Assembly (NCBI GenBank): GCA_965112965.1
Contig: CBCOTE010000020.1
Span: 62,001-126,000, forward strand
DNA from: CBCOTE01 sp965112965
GTDB taxonomy: Bacteria > Desulfobacterota > Desulfovibrionia > Desulfovibrionales > Desulfovibrionaceae
Length of the DNA stretch: 64,000 bases
Direction of reading: 5' to 3'
Notes under the pieces: generated by a model
What the model was told of the DNA's origin: nothing
Database searches by the model: none
What the model saw: only the letters and a program-made list of their open reading frames with translations
Position numbers and translations under genes: made by a program
Part shown: one piece after another, positions 21,201-33,052 of the stretch
How positions within the stretch are numbered: position 1 is the first letter of the stretch
How the letters are laid out: each line of letters begins with the position of its first letter

Positions 21201-24053
21201 CGTTGTTGTCGGTACAGAATTAGGTGACCAGATGCTGGCCTAGGTTTTTATACGAGAGATTTTGACGATAGAAGTAGGTTTGTATAACAGTGGTGGCCGG
21301 AACAACCGTGGGGCGGTCGGCTCAGTTAAGACGATCTCTTAAGGTACGGACTTAGCCGTCAACTTAGCAGGCTTAATACCGTGTTGCCGATGAATACTTC
21401 GGGTTTGAGTAGACAATTTGAGACTCATGAAATCTACGGAGATAATTTCTATTTGTGCTGTCGACTGTATTATAAACTTTACAAAAACACATCATTATTA
21501 GAGAGACTTTAAGCCTCAATAGGATGGCGATTTTATAGTAGTGTCTTTCGTCAATAGAGAGTTAGGTCGGTTAGATTAGGCCTTCAATGCCATAGATATT
21601 TTTTCGATTAGGAGCTTAAGACTATAAATATAAGTTAAGTGTAACCATGGGCCAACAAGATAATTTACTAAAAATTTTTTTGATGGTCAGAATTAGGCTG
21701 AAGGCCATAAATTAATATCGAGGTAAGTGTTTGCGATGGCTAGCACAAGTATTGATTCGTAGGTAGACTATGAGGAGTATTCGTGGCTGAAGATTAATTG
21801 GCTGAAGAACAAAAAAGATGTAGCCGTGGCCTTGATAACTAATGATATGGCGTCTATAACTTGGACTAACAAGAGCAATGAGAGAATACTCCGTGTGGTC
21901 AGCAGTCAGGTCAACATACCCGTTCCAGCAAGTATATCATGACACAAAGTTGTTTAATTGTAGAAGAGCCATGGGATGGGCTGATTCCAGATATGCCTGT
22001 AAGCAGGCGGCGAGACGGTGGTCTAGGGCATTGGTCAAGTCGGATACGGCAAACATAAATGAGACATAATAGCCACGTCCTTTTAGATATGAATAGGGGC
22101 AATATGATAGTTTTTTTATGTTCATGTAACGAATTATTTGGTTCCGACGAACAGGATGTCCACATAGTAGTCCTTGGCCTAAGTTACGATCTGCTACTCA
22201 GAGAGTTTCATTGAAGTTTTGGGTATTCCAGTCTGGATACAACCCATATAAGCGTACGAAGTCAAACTTTGTGTACGCTGTGCATGGATTGATAGACTAA
22301 CATGAATCAGTAGTTATCAAAAAAAATAGGAAATTTGGTAAAGAATTTAGCTTATCTGGTAAAGTTGTCGAGACAGTGATCACATGATTTTATATCGTGA
22401 AGACATACAAAGAAGGACACTATCAGAGCTAAGTCAGACCTCCAAGGCGTACCCAGGAAAAAATAAGAGTTTGTCATTCGAACGAGGTCAGGCTTAGAAT
22501 AACGCTCATAAATATATTGGCTAAGCTCGTTTTAAAAAATATGGTAAATCTATTGTCTATGACCATCTGGCTTATTGTAAATAAGGTTCTTGCGTGGCGG
22601 TTGATCCTATGGCCGTTAACTTGCCCAGAACATGCCAATAGGTGGCAGAATCATGGCAATGGCTCACACAGAGACCGGACTAGTACAGCCATGATTAGCA
22701 TGTGCTATAGAGGTCCTATAGATGCCTTTAACTCTCTCTGTTAGCTGTCTAAATGAATGGCGTGACATAATAGAAAAGTAAGTCTTTAAATGCGGTGTGG
22801 AAGATGATAAAAAAATCTTGGCGGTGAGGTGGTCGGAATGCCTAGGCTGTTGCAGACTGTGATGAGGCTAAGGTTAGAAGCAGTGGGGTTAGGTTAATTA
22901 TTTTTTTGTCGTTGCTTTAGCCTACACCAAGGGCGCAGTGGTCAGGATGGTAAAAAAATACGCAACAAAGGCGTTAATTGTGTTTATTAGCAAGGCGCTC
23001 TTATAAATCCTGGAAAGCCATAGCATCAATTAGACACCGGCCTTGATCAAGGCGTAGGAGTATAGCAAAAATTAACATGAGAGTGATGTGGCGGTCATAG
23101 TTATTAAGAACAAACTCTAGAAGGATAGCCTAGGTAGCGCCTGATGAAGTTGTCAAAAGTATAATTACGGTCAAAGAGAAAGGGTAAATATAGTATAAGG
23201 CATTTTTTATAGCCGTCTATAGTCAGATTCTAAGTGTCGGTGATACCGGTTTATTATAGAGCTAGAGATATCCATACTGAAGAAGGCCGTCCAGCAGGTT
23301 CGTCTAGATGGCATGATAAGTATTATTAGATGACCCCTTTTGTGTTGTTATATCCGACGGATAAGAAGAGATATAAGTTGGTGACTCTAAAAAAAGAAGA
23401 AGCAGAAAAATTTATATTATTGACTAGCGCCAAGTCGTTCATGGCACCCAGAAATATGACCGGTACCAACAAGAAACGTTGCTGTCTGGACTGTAGTAGA
23501 TACAATTATACCTTGTATGCCTACATGTAGGGCAGGAGTAAATGCAGATGAGTGAGTCTATGATGGAGAAAGTATGTACTATAGTTAGGGAGAGTTAGGC
23601 GCAGAGGAAGAGATGGGCTTAGTGGATGATTTGGCCAAGCCAAAATAGCACCAGACTGGATGGGCATGCTCGCAGTGGCAAATATTGTGTAAATATTGAT
23701 GATTATGTTGGATTGTACCGCGGCTAATGGCATGGCCAGACAGAACATATCCATCAAGCAAGAGCAGGCGTATAACCAAAAAGAATGTCAGCGTATATCC
23801 CACACACTTCTCTCATGGTTCTTGAATTTAGCTTGTCTAGCGCATAAATTTCTTTTTATTGGTTAAAAAATAAGCAACTAGTCAATGTCAGGGACAGATA
23901 TTTTAGTACGGTGGATATAAGATGGCTCCCCATAGATTTTATACCGTCCATACAGGTAGTACGGAACTGTATAATATATTTAATTTTATAGATTTGAACT
24001 ATAGTCTCGCTAAGCTTTCAATCTGTCTTGGTCAACCATCAAGGAAACGAAAT
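18262..24053. other. Long gene-free degraded region (5.8 kb)
   Basis: No intact gene was found on either strand. Many A/T runs of 7-9 and very frequent stops occur throughout. Weak coherent pieces remain, for example about 18750-18940, 20080-20150 (MVTRDVMLVKVRSIMSSLL, faintly like a CBS domain), 21775-21945 (WLKINWLKNKKDVAVALITN), 22517-22744 and, on the minus strand, 23585-23803. None is strong enough to name. A loop resembling a tRNA T-arm near 18392 was judged not to be a tRNA. Confidence 0.6.
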
Positions 24054-25064
24054 ATGTATTTGGTGCTTGCATTCATGATCCTATTAAACCTTTTTTTTGC
24101 CCATGGCCTGGCCGAGGCAGGAAAATCTAGGTGGCATTACGACAATAAAAAATTATTTTTGTATCAGCAGGCAACTCGACTGTCTATGGGGACAGTCAAG
24201 GGACATCCTTCCAAGGCCGTGGCTGGAAAACAGGACAAAGTGAGAAGCATGTTAGTACTAGATCTGTCTGGCGGACATGTGCTCCAGGAGAAGGCCCCAG
24301 ACCTTCAGATTCCTCCAGCCTCGGTAACCAAAATTATGAGTCTTTTTCTTGTATATGAGGCTCTAGAATCGGGCAAGGTCCGGTATATGGATAAGGTGCG
24401 CGTAAGCGCTAAAGCTGCGACCACAGGGGGTTCGACTATGGGGCTCAAGGTCGGGGAGACTGTATCTCTTTCCAAACTTATGGCCGGCATGGCTATAGCC
24501 TCGGGCAATGACGCCTGCGTGGCCGTAGCCGAACATTTTGGCGGTGAGGTGGCTTTTGTGGCAGCCATGAACCGTAAGGCTCAGGCTCTAGGCATGACCC
24601 GATCGGTATTCAAGAACCCCCATGGTTTACCTGAACTGGGCCAGGTAGTTACGGCCCGCGATTTAGCCAAGCTCGCTACAGTTTACCTCAAGCGTTTCCC
24701 ACAATCACTAAGTCAGCTCCATTCACGTCGTACTATTGTGCACAATGGTCACGCCAGACATAACGCTAACCTGCTTTTGGGTACTGTGGGCGGAGTGGAT
24801 GGTCTCAAGACTGGATATGTGGCTGCGTCGGGTTTCAACATGGTGGCCACGGCCAAGCGGGGTAGCATACGACTGTTGGCAGTAGTGCTTGGAGGTCATA
24901 CCTGGCGCATCCGTAACATTGAGACAGCCAGAGCTATAGAGAAACACTTCGCTCAGTTAGGTCAAATTTCCCAGACTTTGGTTAATCAGCGGACTAAGCA
25001 GATACAAGCCAGTTCGACATCCGTCCTAGCTCCGTCACAAAATGTCCAGGGCAACCAACTTTGA
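24054..25064 (+). CDS. D-alanyl-D-alanine carboxypeptidase (PBP5/6 type)
   Basis: Removes the terminal D-Ala from peptidoglycan stem peptides in the periplasm. The active-site triad motifs are all present: PASVTK (SxxK serine), IASGND (SxN) and GLKTGY (KTG). The SxxK serine lies about 85 residues from the chosen start. ATG at 24054 begins a good signal peptide (MYLVLAFMILLNLFFAHGLA) and has AAGGAA upstream, so I prefer it to the open frame reaching back to 23922, which adds an unlikely extension. The C-terminus lacks an obvious long amphipathic anchor. The family has DacA, DacC, DacD and DacF forms and I cannot choose between them. Confidence 0.93.
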   Translation: MYLVLAFMILLNLFFAHGLAEAGKSRWHYDNKKLFLYQQATRLSMGTVKGHPSKAVAGKQDKVRSMLVLDLSGGHVLQEKAPDLQIPPASVTKIMSLFLVYEALESGKVRYMDKVRVSAKAATTGGSTMGLKVGETVSLSKLMAGMAIASGNDACVAVAEHFGGEVAFVAAMNRKAQALGMTRSVFKNPHGLPELGQVVTARDLAKLATVYLKRFPQSLSQLHSRRTIVHNGHARHNANLLLGTVGGVDGLKTGYVAASGFNMVATAKRGSIRLLAVVLGGHTWRIRNIETARAIEKHFAQLGQISQTLVNQRTKQIQASSTSVLAPSQNVQGNQL

Positions 25065-28000
25065 CAGCTCAGTCCTGTCCTACGCCAGGCCATCGTCGGC
25101 CTTTTCATAGCTCCTTTCGATCCAGTCATGGCCTTAGCCAGCAGAATAGTATAGTAAATTGGGATTAGTCTGGCAGAAACCGCCAGATTAACCGTGACGT
25201 GTAAATGGAGGTCAGTCCAATCTGCGCTACTGATCAATATATGATTATTGTCATAAATAAGATTTCTAGTGGTCAAGCTGAGTTTTTTTATCTTGACCTT
25301 TAGTTCTGTGCAGAAAGTGATACATGAGACCAAGTCCATCATTTACACGGAAGTGTTTTATTGTCCCAAAGGACAACAAAAAAATTTTATCATCACTAGC
25401 TTTCGGTTAGAAATGCATTGGTGCCTTGCGATGCTAGAGTATCGCCTAGTTAGGTCGTCACTGTCTACCTTAGTGAGAATAGCATATGGTACGGGCTCAT
25501 AGACATCTTTGAAAGTCTTGGAATAGCTCTAAACTTTCAAGCTGAGCAGCGATGATTCCAGCTCTCATTAACCCTGGGATCCCGCGGCTTTTTTTAGAAG
25601 ATCGACTATCTAATATTTTTTTGCAATCTTTCTATATTTGGCACTGGTGTTTCTTAAAAAAATATTTTTTGTGTGGTCGTGTTTGGACCAAGCATGTTTT
25701 TACTTTGGTAATTTTTCATAAAGGAACGCCATAGTTTACTGCCATCTATTACTATATTCCTAATGTATCCTGGCCGACCGATGCCGTCTCTTACTGCCGA
25801 CAGTAAGCCCTTTCTATCGTGTTTGATCGCCTAGATGGCTTTGGCTATAGAGCATAGATTAGGTCTTGCTGAGCTGGGGGGGTATGTTATATGCTCCTGC
25901 GTGGATAGCTCTTAAAATAGGCGTTAGCCTGTATTCTAAGAGCTAGCTCTCGTATTTTAGTGGCCGAATATTTTTATAATGACATTAATGGCTCGTATTG
26001 GCCAATCTGCGTGCTTTGCGCTAGTCTAACGTACATTACCTCCTATTTAATATTTTTCTCGTATGAATTTCAGGGCTGCGTTAATAGTGTGTATGCTGGT
26101 GGATGTCTTAGGCTGATGCAATGTCAAATTCTCAGCGCCATGGCGCTCTAATTTTGATTTGGTCACTTCGTTAAGGTATCTACTGACTGTATTTTTTATT
26201 CAGGGAAAGAAGTATGTTATGATATTTCTGGACCAAACAGTGAGTAGTCTGGTTTTAGAATTCGGTTGTCATCAATATAGATCCATACTACGGAGGAGGC
26301 ACAGCGACGTCGATTTTGTTTTCCAAAAGAAGTTTATTTTTTACTACTTAACTGTCTATGTTTTTTGTGCACAGTTTTCCTGCCAGTAGAGTTCTTATAC
26401 TGACAGCGTCAAGCTTTTATTTCAGCCGTGGCGAACTCGCGCTTATAACTCTTTTCGCAGATGACTAGACTAGCTTACTGTCCACATCAGACTACGTATA
26501 TCTATGCCCTGCAAATCTAGATCGAAGGGCCGTGGAATAGTTCCTGGCTCTTTGTCTCTATCTCGCTACTGGTGTGGTTACGCCTAGGCCTAATTAAAGC
26601 CAAAAAAAATACGTCTCGGCCACCGATATTCTTTTTTTTGCCAGTTTGGCTGTACAAGGAGATTCAGAAGTCTGGCTGTCAATCGTTGAGCATCTCTTTT
26701 TTTAATCAGCCTATCACCTGATGACTGCTGCGAGCTACATCACCTGACCCAAAAATCTTTTTTTGGATGAGATCAGCCGGCTACGTAGAATTGGCTTTCT
26801 AGGCGATGTTATATTATAGCACTAGCCGCGCGCTGGACTGGACTTCTTTGACGACCGCTATATCATCTCTTCATTTGGCACTGTAGCAAAGCGTTAGATA
26901 AGAGGCCTATCACTTATACAAATCCAGCTGCATGTTTGAATGATACATATACAAGAAATTTATTTCTAATACGTTCTTCTATTTTACCATTTTTTTTTGA
27001 GCGTCTCAGTCTCTTATTTAGAGCTATGATAGTCTTTCGTTTTACCTGATACCAACACTATCAGGCTCCGCTCCAGCTATTTTAAAAGGGCATCAGTCAT
27101 TTAATTATTTGAGATATCTAAGCTACGGATACTTTTTTGGCTAATGGATATCTTCCGAATTATTTAATCTTGGCACGGGGGTGGAGCTGTTCATAGTCTT
27201 GTTGGTTAAATGCTAAGCCGCAGCCTGCCTAAGCTGTGTGCTCAACCATTTTTTCGTTATATGGCCCGGTTTATGATTTGTCGGAGTCGAGGCCGTCATT
27301 CTGCCATGGCTGCTTTCAGAGTTGGAGAATTCGACTTTCGGCCGTGGCTGAGTTTAGGTGGAGCCGGACTATGCCCACGCTCCTTGCGCTACAATCTGTA
27401 CTGTGGGGCATATCATAGTCTGTAGCGTAGACCTAGTCTTCAGATATTGCCTTGACGATTGCATCAGAGAAATTTGAGTTAGATAACAGTAATAAGCTGG
27501 CCGCCTTAGTAAGTTGCAATGTCGCAGTCTTGTCAGATAAAAGAAGTGAGGGGCAATTACAACTTGACTATTCCGAGCGTACCCCTCAACTATTAAATGG
27601 TGTCCATGCAGTTCAATCCTCCAAAGTTAGAGCATTACTATAATTTATTTTATGTGCTCTGCGATAGCAGCTCCGCAGTACATCTACGGTAGTGTTATTC
27701 TCTAACATATTAGTATGGTCGGCAGCATCGCAACAATCTAACACGTATGCGCACTACAATTATCGTTTTTATTAATCAGATTATTTTTCTCAGTTTATAT
27801 TTTATCTGCGAGATAGTTAGTTTTTAGATCTCAATAAATACTATTGATTTATATTCATTGAGGCTGGGGTATTTAAGATGGTAAAAACTATTTACTATTT
27901 ATGTGCTGCACATGGTCCGCCATGTCTATTTTTGTAGTTCTTTGGCCTGAATAGCCTCCACCTGAGACCCATTTTATTAGCTAATAGAAATATATTTTAT

Positions 28001-29689
28001 GAGGTAAATTTTTTATGACATTCGATAAAAAATCTAAACTAGATTGTACATTAGTTTTCTGTATAAATTAGTTGGAATGGATTTCTATACACTGGAGTCA
28101 AATGCACATTCTAGATGATTTTATCTGTAACATGGACGGTGAATTAAATCTTTATTACGTCGTTATTATTATATTTTTTTAAAGATGTACTGTATTTTGT
28201 TAATCCATATATTCTATTAACACATTCCGATTGTATTGACATTATTTTAAGGTTATTATGGAGACAGGAGACTGCCATGCGATCATTAACATCTGCATTG
28301 AACTTAAAGAATTAGTGGTTAATGGTGTATACGACACGCCTTTACTATTTGGCATTTTGCCGATAGTATTTTAATCCTAAAAAAGTCTAATCTACTTTAT
28401 GCAATTGATTGAGTGATTTTTTTATATTCTGTCTGGATAAAAACTACCTACTGTTGCTCTCTCATAACATGATAATTGTGCTAAAATGCATAATGAAGTT
28501 ATTTAAATATAATATCTAAAAAAATATTAAAAAATAGAATGGCTTATCAATTTTGAAGTGCCAAGTATAGCGCGGCGATACGTAGCTTATTAAATAGTAT
28601 CATTATATAGTTAATCATATTTGTATTTGTAGATATCTAGTTTACGTATATGCGAGTCGAAGATAATATGCTTAGACCAGTGGCTAGGATAGTTCAAATT
28701 GCGTTCAATGCCATTAATTTTAATGGGGCAGGATGTAATCATACATAAAACTGTCTCGATGTAAACGGCTAGGCCACCAAGTCAGAGGCCTCCTGGCTAG
28801 CCGATTAGATCGAAATTTTTATTAACTGTTTTTAGTATGCCACTGGATTTCTATAGTATCGAATAACATGCATTAGTAAGTTTTTCTCATCGACGCGGAC
28901 TATCCTCGATTACAAGAACGTACTTGTCGAAGCTCTCCAGCTCCTAAATATTGCCGTGTTAGAGACAGGCGATGGGATAGTTTTGGCCATTAGAGCGGGA
29001 ACTACGATTAAAAAAAATAATTAGATAAAAAAGATATGTCCGACTGCTGTTTACATGGGTGAGGGCAAGTGCAGATAGTTGAGATTGGGCAAGGGGTTCT
29101 AGTAGAAGACGCTTTTGTCGATAACTTGTTTAGGTTATACATGTTGCATATTATACTGCGTACGTTTAAATATTTTAACGTAGTTTTTACCATACAATTA
29201 CGGTCTGTAGGGATAATAGGTAGGCTTGAGATAGACTTAGCCTCTGGTCATCGGTGTTAATTCGACGATTGGAACCATTAGTATATGCTGACATCTTTGA
29301 GGAGATAGGAAAGTAAGGAATAAATTTACTTTTGGTAAAAAAATATTTTTTTTATTTTTTTTATTGTATCAAACTTTATTTCCATATTCAACAATACTTA
29401 TTTCGTCATGGTCGATAATTCAGATCGCAGTTTTGAACCGGCTGGTATCGATATTAATGCTTTTAGTTTTTTAAAATTACTGTTCATTGCTGTGGTGCAT
29501 ACATTGGTTGATTTTGTATATTGTAGGGAGCCGTAATTGAGCTCCTAAAACATGATTTTATAGATTTTTAATATATTTTAGCTATATTTAGCCTCTTGTG
29601 TAGAGGTGAGTTCTAAATCAATTGTGGAAGTTAAATAAAGCGCCTGAAAGAAGGGCAATAGGCTGGGCGTAAGAATAATCTAGAACGTT
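25065..29689. other. Long gene-free degraded region (4.6 kb)
   Basis: No intact gene. Coherent but unassigned remnants include 25075-25140 (AIVGLFIAPFDPVMALASRI in frame), 25960-26151, 27290-27420 and 27452-27643, the last a 63-codon open stretch (LAALVSCNVAVLSD, then GQLQLDYSERTPQLLNGV). A run of seven G lies at 25876-25882. From about 27770 to 28660 the DNA is very AT-rich. Confidence 0.6.
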
Positions 29690-31357
29690 TCAAGGCACTG
29701 GATTTAGAGGCTTATGGGTAAGCAGGTAGTCGGTTAATACTTCAGTAGCTACGGCGTTGCCCCTGGCATTCCAATGGGTGTCCCTAAGGTGGTATGTGTG
29801 GCCGGTAGATTCGGCCTGACGTAGAGCTGGAAGTAGGTCTAGTATTTTAATGCCTTGGTCTCGGCAGAAGGCAGTGATATGTTGCTGAGGATAATCCCGA
29901 TTCCAGGTTGTGGCTTGGGGCTGCAAGATCAGGAGCTGAGAATAAAGAATGTCGTTAACTTGGAACTCGTCGGGTATGAGCAGAACAAGAAAATGCTCCC
30001 CGGCCCGATTGTGGATGCTCTGTAGAGCGTCGAAGAATAGGCGATAGTTTTGGCGAACGTTATGATTTTTTGAATTGAGGAGTTTGAGCCGCTCGGTCTC
30101 CTTTATCAGGAATTCAGCCTCGCTTAGTCGTGGTGGTTCTATGGTTGGGTCACGAAGATAGTCTGGTTCTTGTTCAGTCATGCCATTAGCTTCGTGGGCT
30201 TTCCAAGAGTCGGCGGCTAAGGTGACGGCTTGATACTGGCCTACAGTGATACGCGGTTGGGGTGGCTTACAATAGCCGAAAATATGTTTGACTAACTTGG
30301 TCAGTCGCCAGTTTTGGATAAATGAATGGCGGAGTTTATGTTGGTTGAACATAAATAAATCGTTACCAACGAAGACACAGAGCACAACTAGTGAGGGGCG
30401 GTAGGTCAGGACCTCGCTGCGGAGCATGAAGGCGTACTCTGGCATGCCCATGCCTGGTATGCCGAAGTTGTGGACAGCCACCCGTCGGAAACGACCGCTG
30501 AGTCGTTTTTGGAGCGCCGCTTCAGTCATGGAGGTGAAGTTGTATGGTTGGGGTACTATACCGAGGCCGAAGGATCCGGCGATACAGGCTACGAGAAAAT
30601 CTCCTGGTTTGGCCACAAAGAATTCGTCGTCATAGAACCCAGCACTGTTGAAGCGATGGCCGAAAAATTTTTCATTTAGGAGACGGCGATAGTCGGCAAA
30701 GATAGTTTGGGCTCGAGAATGGTCGAGAAAGAGTTCGGTGTAAGTGTAGTAATCCAGACCGGTGAGACCGGATTCCAGAAGTAGGATGAGAGCTAAGGTC
30801 GTGGCGGCTAATTGTTCTAGGCCGGCCAAGCGCTCAGGCAGGGGAGCAGATAGACGTTTAGGGTTGGATATCAGAATTATGCCCCATAAGGTCATGCCAA
30901 AGCACAGACCGCTGAGGAATAAAGAATCGGTCAGGAAGAGGTCGCTGTAGAGCACTGTGGCGTGACCCAATGTAGCTAAGACTAAGGATGGTAGCAGGTA
31001 AAAGAGGTTACGGCCGACGATGCGCCATATTGGACAGGGTCCCAAGTCAAGGACCAAGTCAAAAAAATGACACCAGTATGTAGGGCTGCGGCGCAGTAGC
31101 TGTAGCAAAAAAATGCCGCCTAGAGCTAACCCGGCCAACCGTAGTTTGCGTAGGGATATAGCAGCCGGAACATAAGAGGCGGTATATTGTCCAAAAGCCT
31201 TGGTCAAGTCTAAGCCGGCATAAACCAGAATAGCTAGTCCGGCCGTTGATAGGGCAGCGAGACATAGGACCGGGGTAAGGATAGTACGGACGGCAGCGAA
31301 ACCGGACTGGGGTGACAGATAGCTGACTTTCACGGGTTGGTGGGGAAGATGGGTCAT
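29690..31357 (-). CDS. Membrane-bound SGNH-hydrolase-like acyltransferase/esterase
   Basis: The N-terminal ~190 residues form several membrane segments. The C-terminal ~350 residues are an SGNH-type domain facing the periplasm. Visible blocks are AGSFGLG (block I, usually GDSFxxG), FVGND (block III) and DTHWNARGN (the catalytic Asp-x-x-His pair; the family usually shows DxHWxxxG). Such proteins typically move or remove acyl groups on surface polysaccharides. The block I Asp is replaced by Gly, but the Ser is kept. ATG at 31357 is chosen over a GTG at 31441 because the longer N-terminus has no hydrophobic or conserved content. Neither has a good Shine-Dalgarno sequence. The gene stands alone. 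Confidence 0.78.
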   Translation of the reverse strand: MTHLPHQPVKVSYLSPQSGFAAVRTILTPVLCLAALSTAGLAILVYAGLDLTKAFGQYTASYVPAAISLRKLRLAGLALGGIFLLQLLRRSPTYWCHFFDLVLDLGPCPIWRIVGRNLFYLLPSLVLATLGHATVLYSDLFLTDSLFLSGLCFGMTLWGIILISNPKRLSAPLPERLAGLEQLAATTLALILLLESGLTGLDYYTYTELFLDHSRAQTIFADYRRLLNEKFFGHRFNSAGFYDDEFFVAKPGDFLVACIAGSFGLGIVPQPYNFTSMTEAALQKRLSGRFRRVAVHNFGIPGMGMPEYAFMLRSEVLTYRPSLVVLCVFVGNDLFMFNQHKLRHSFIQNWRLTKLVKHIFGYCKPPQPRITVGQYQAVTLAADSWKAHEANGMTEQEPDYLRDPTIEPPRLSEAEFLIKETERLKLLNSKNHNVRQNYRLFFDALQSIHNRAGEHFLVLLIPDEFQVNDILYSQLLILQPQATTWNRDYPQQHITAFCRDQGIKILDLLPALRQAESTGHTYHLRDTHWNARGNAVATEVLTDYLLTHKPLNPVP

Positions 31358-33052
31358 GGGGACGACAGGATGAGAGCAGTCTGGAACATGCTTAATATGA
31401 TTATGAATAGAGATAATTAAATTATACCGTAATAGCTGCACAGGAACCGAGTAAAGTACTCCTTTATCGTTGATGACATGTTCAGCTAGACGATTTTATG
31501 GGCCGTATCGGTATTATATGTGATGATAATTTCAAGATAATAATCTTGACAGTGCACCAAGTCCATATATTTTCTACACCTTTATAGTTATCATGTATAC
31601 TTTAAGTTATTCGGCCTCTCTATTACCTTTAACTGCATTATCTATTAATCTCGACATTGAGAAGATAAAATTATGGAAGTCACTCGAAAATTTGGTGGCA
31701 ATGGTGAACAAGCCATATTGAGGTCGAGGCCACTGCAGTCGTTCGTCATGGACATAGTGGTGTGGCGTCGGTATTACAGACCAGAAAGAAATCGGAGGAA
31801 TATTCATTGGGGCCGGAGGAGTTGGGGTAGGGCAGGTAAAATAATGTCTGTTCCATTATATTATTCAAGAGGTAGATCGCATGACCGGTTTAGTGGTTAA
31901 TAGTGGCGGGTTAAGCAGGAGAGCATGATAAACGCTGGTAATTAGGTTGGCGTTTTAGACGTATTAGAAAAAGTTGACTACTTCGATTGAGTTGAGGATG
32001 TAGGCGACAGGATCAAGCCGAGGTCACCGGCTGTGATTTTTTTTACGCTAGTCGACTGCTACTCTGTTTTCTGTCACTAATATCGCACATACTATTCTGA
32101 AAATGGGTAGAGTAATATTGCTGTAGGCTAGAAATATGAGCAGAAGCAAAGCACCATCTCAAAAAAAATATAGAGTAGTATGATATCCGCGATAGGCAAA
32201 AAATCAGCGGCTAGACTTGTATTACTTTATGCGTTTGCTTGTACAGATTTTAGACTCGCGTAAGGTGGGTAGTATATTAAGCTAACTTTGATGTCCACAC
32301 AAGTTCTACATAAAGATTTTAGGCGTATAACACCAAAGAGTAGGACGTTTTATGAAAGGTTAGGCTTGCTGTAATGTGATTTTTGACATTAATACTTATA
32401 TCTGTGGCTAAATTATAAAAGTTGCTCAAGTTATGATGAGGCTGTAGTCGATAATTAAAATATGGGTTAGCCACGTAAAAAAAATATGGATGAAGGACAG
32501 TTTGTAAAAAAATATTAGCTTGCACACATTTAAAAAAAGTTGATAGAAGAACAAGCACTTAAACTATTGGCCAAAAGGCGGCACAAGTATACTGGGCATG
32601 GAACAGGCATAGCGTGAGGGTGCTTCTGACAGCACAAAATTTCATTTTTTTTTGGGGATGAGCCAGGTACGCTATGTGTGTTTGTGTAATAGACCAACGT
32701 GTCATGATCAATAGAATGATGCACTAATCGTGCAAGTGTCAGGATTAGACCAAGGAAGTAGTCGTACTGTCCCGGACTCAATCGTTGCCCGGAAAGAAAA
32801 TAATGTGACGGATAATATCCCGCTTAATTATCTCTACTGCATTTTTCGTCAGTTACTTCCTTTTTTGGACATGTGGAAGAAGCTTATCCTCCGATCAAAT
32901 TTCTAGAGATATATTATTCACATAGTCCTATTTTTTGTACTTTTATATATAACTCAGACTTTCAGGCTGGCATAAATATAAAAAAATGTTTATATTTTCA
33001 ATAACTTGACAAAGCAATAGTTCGACCTTTTTTATCACTACAGGAGTCGAAT
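31358..33052. other. Degraded region upstream of trmFO
   Basis: No intact gene in 1.7 kb. A stretch around 31670-31850 is open for up to about 75 codons but matches nothing I know. A TTGACA hexamer lies at 33006-33011, with an imperfect -10 (TTTATC) about 19 nt on, and could serve trmFO. Confidence 0.55.

Noticed and set aside
23922..24053. N-terminal extension of the carboxypeptidase by 44 residues
   Set aside because: The signal peptide and ribosome-binding site place the start at 24054.
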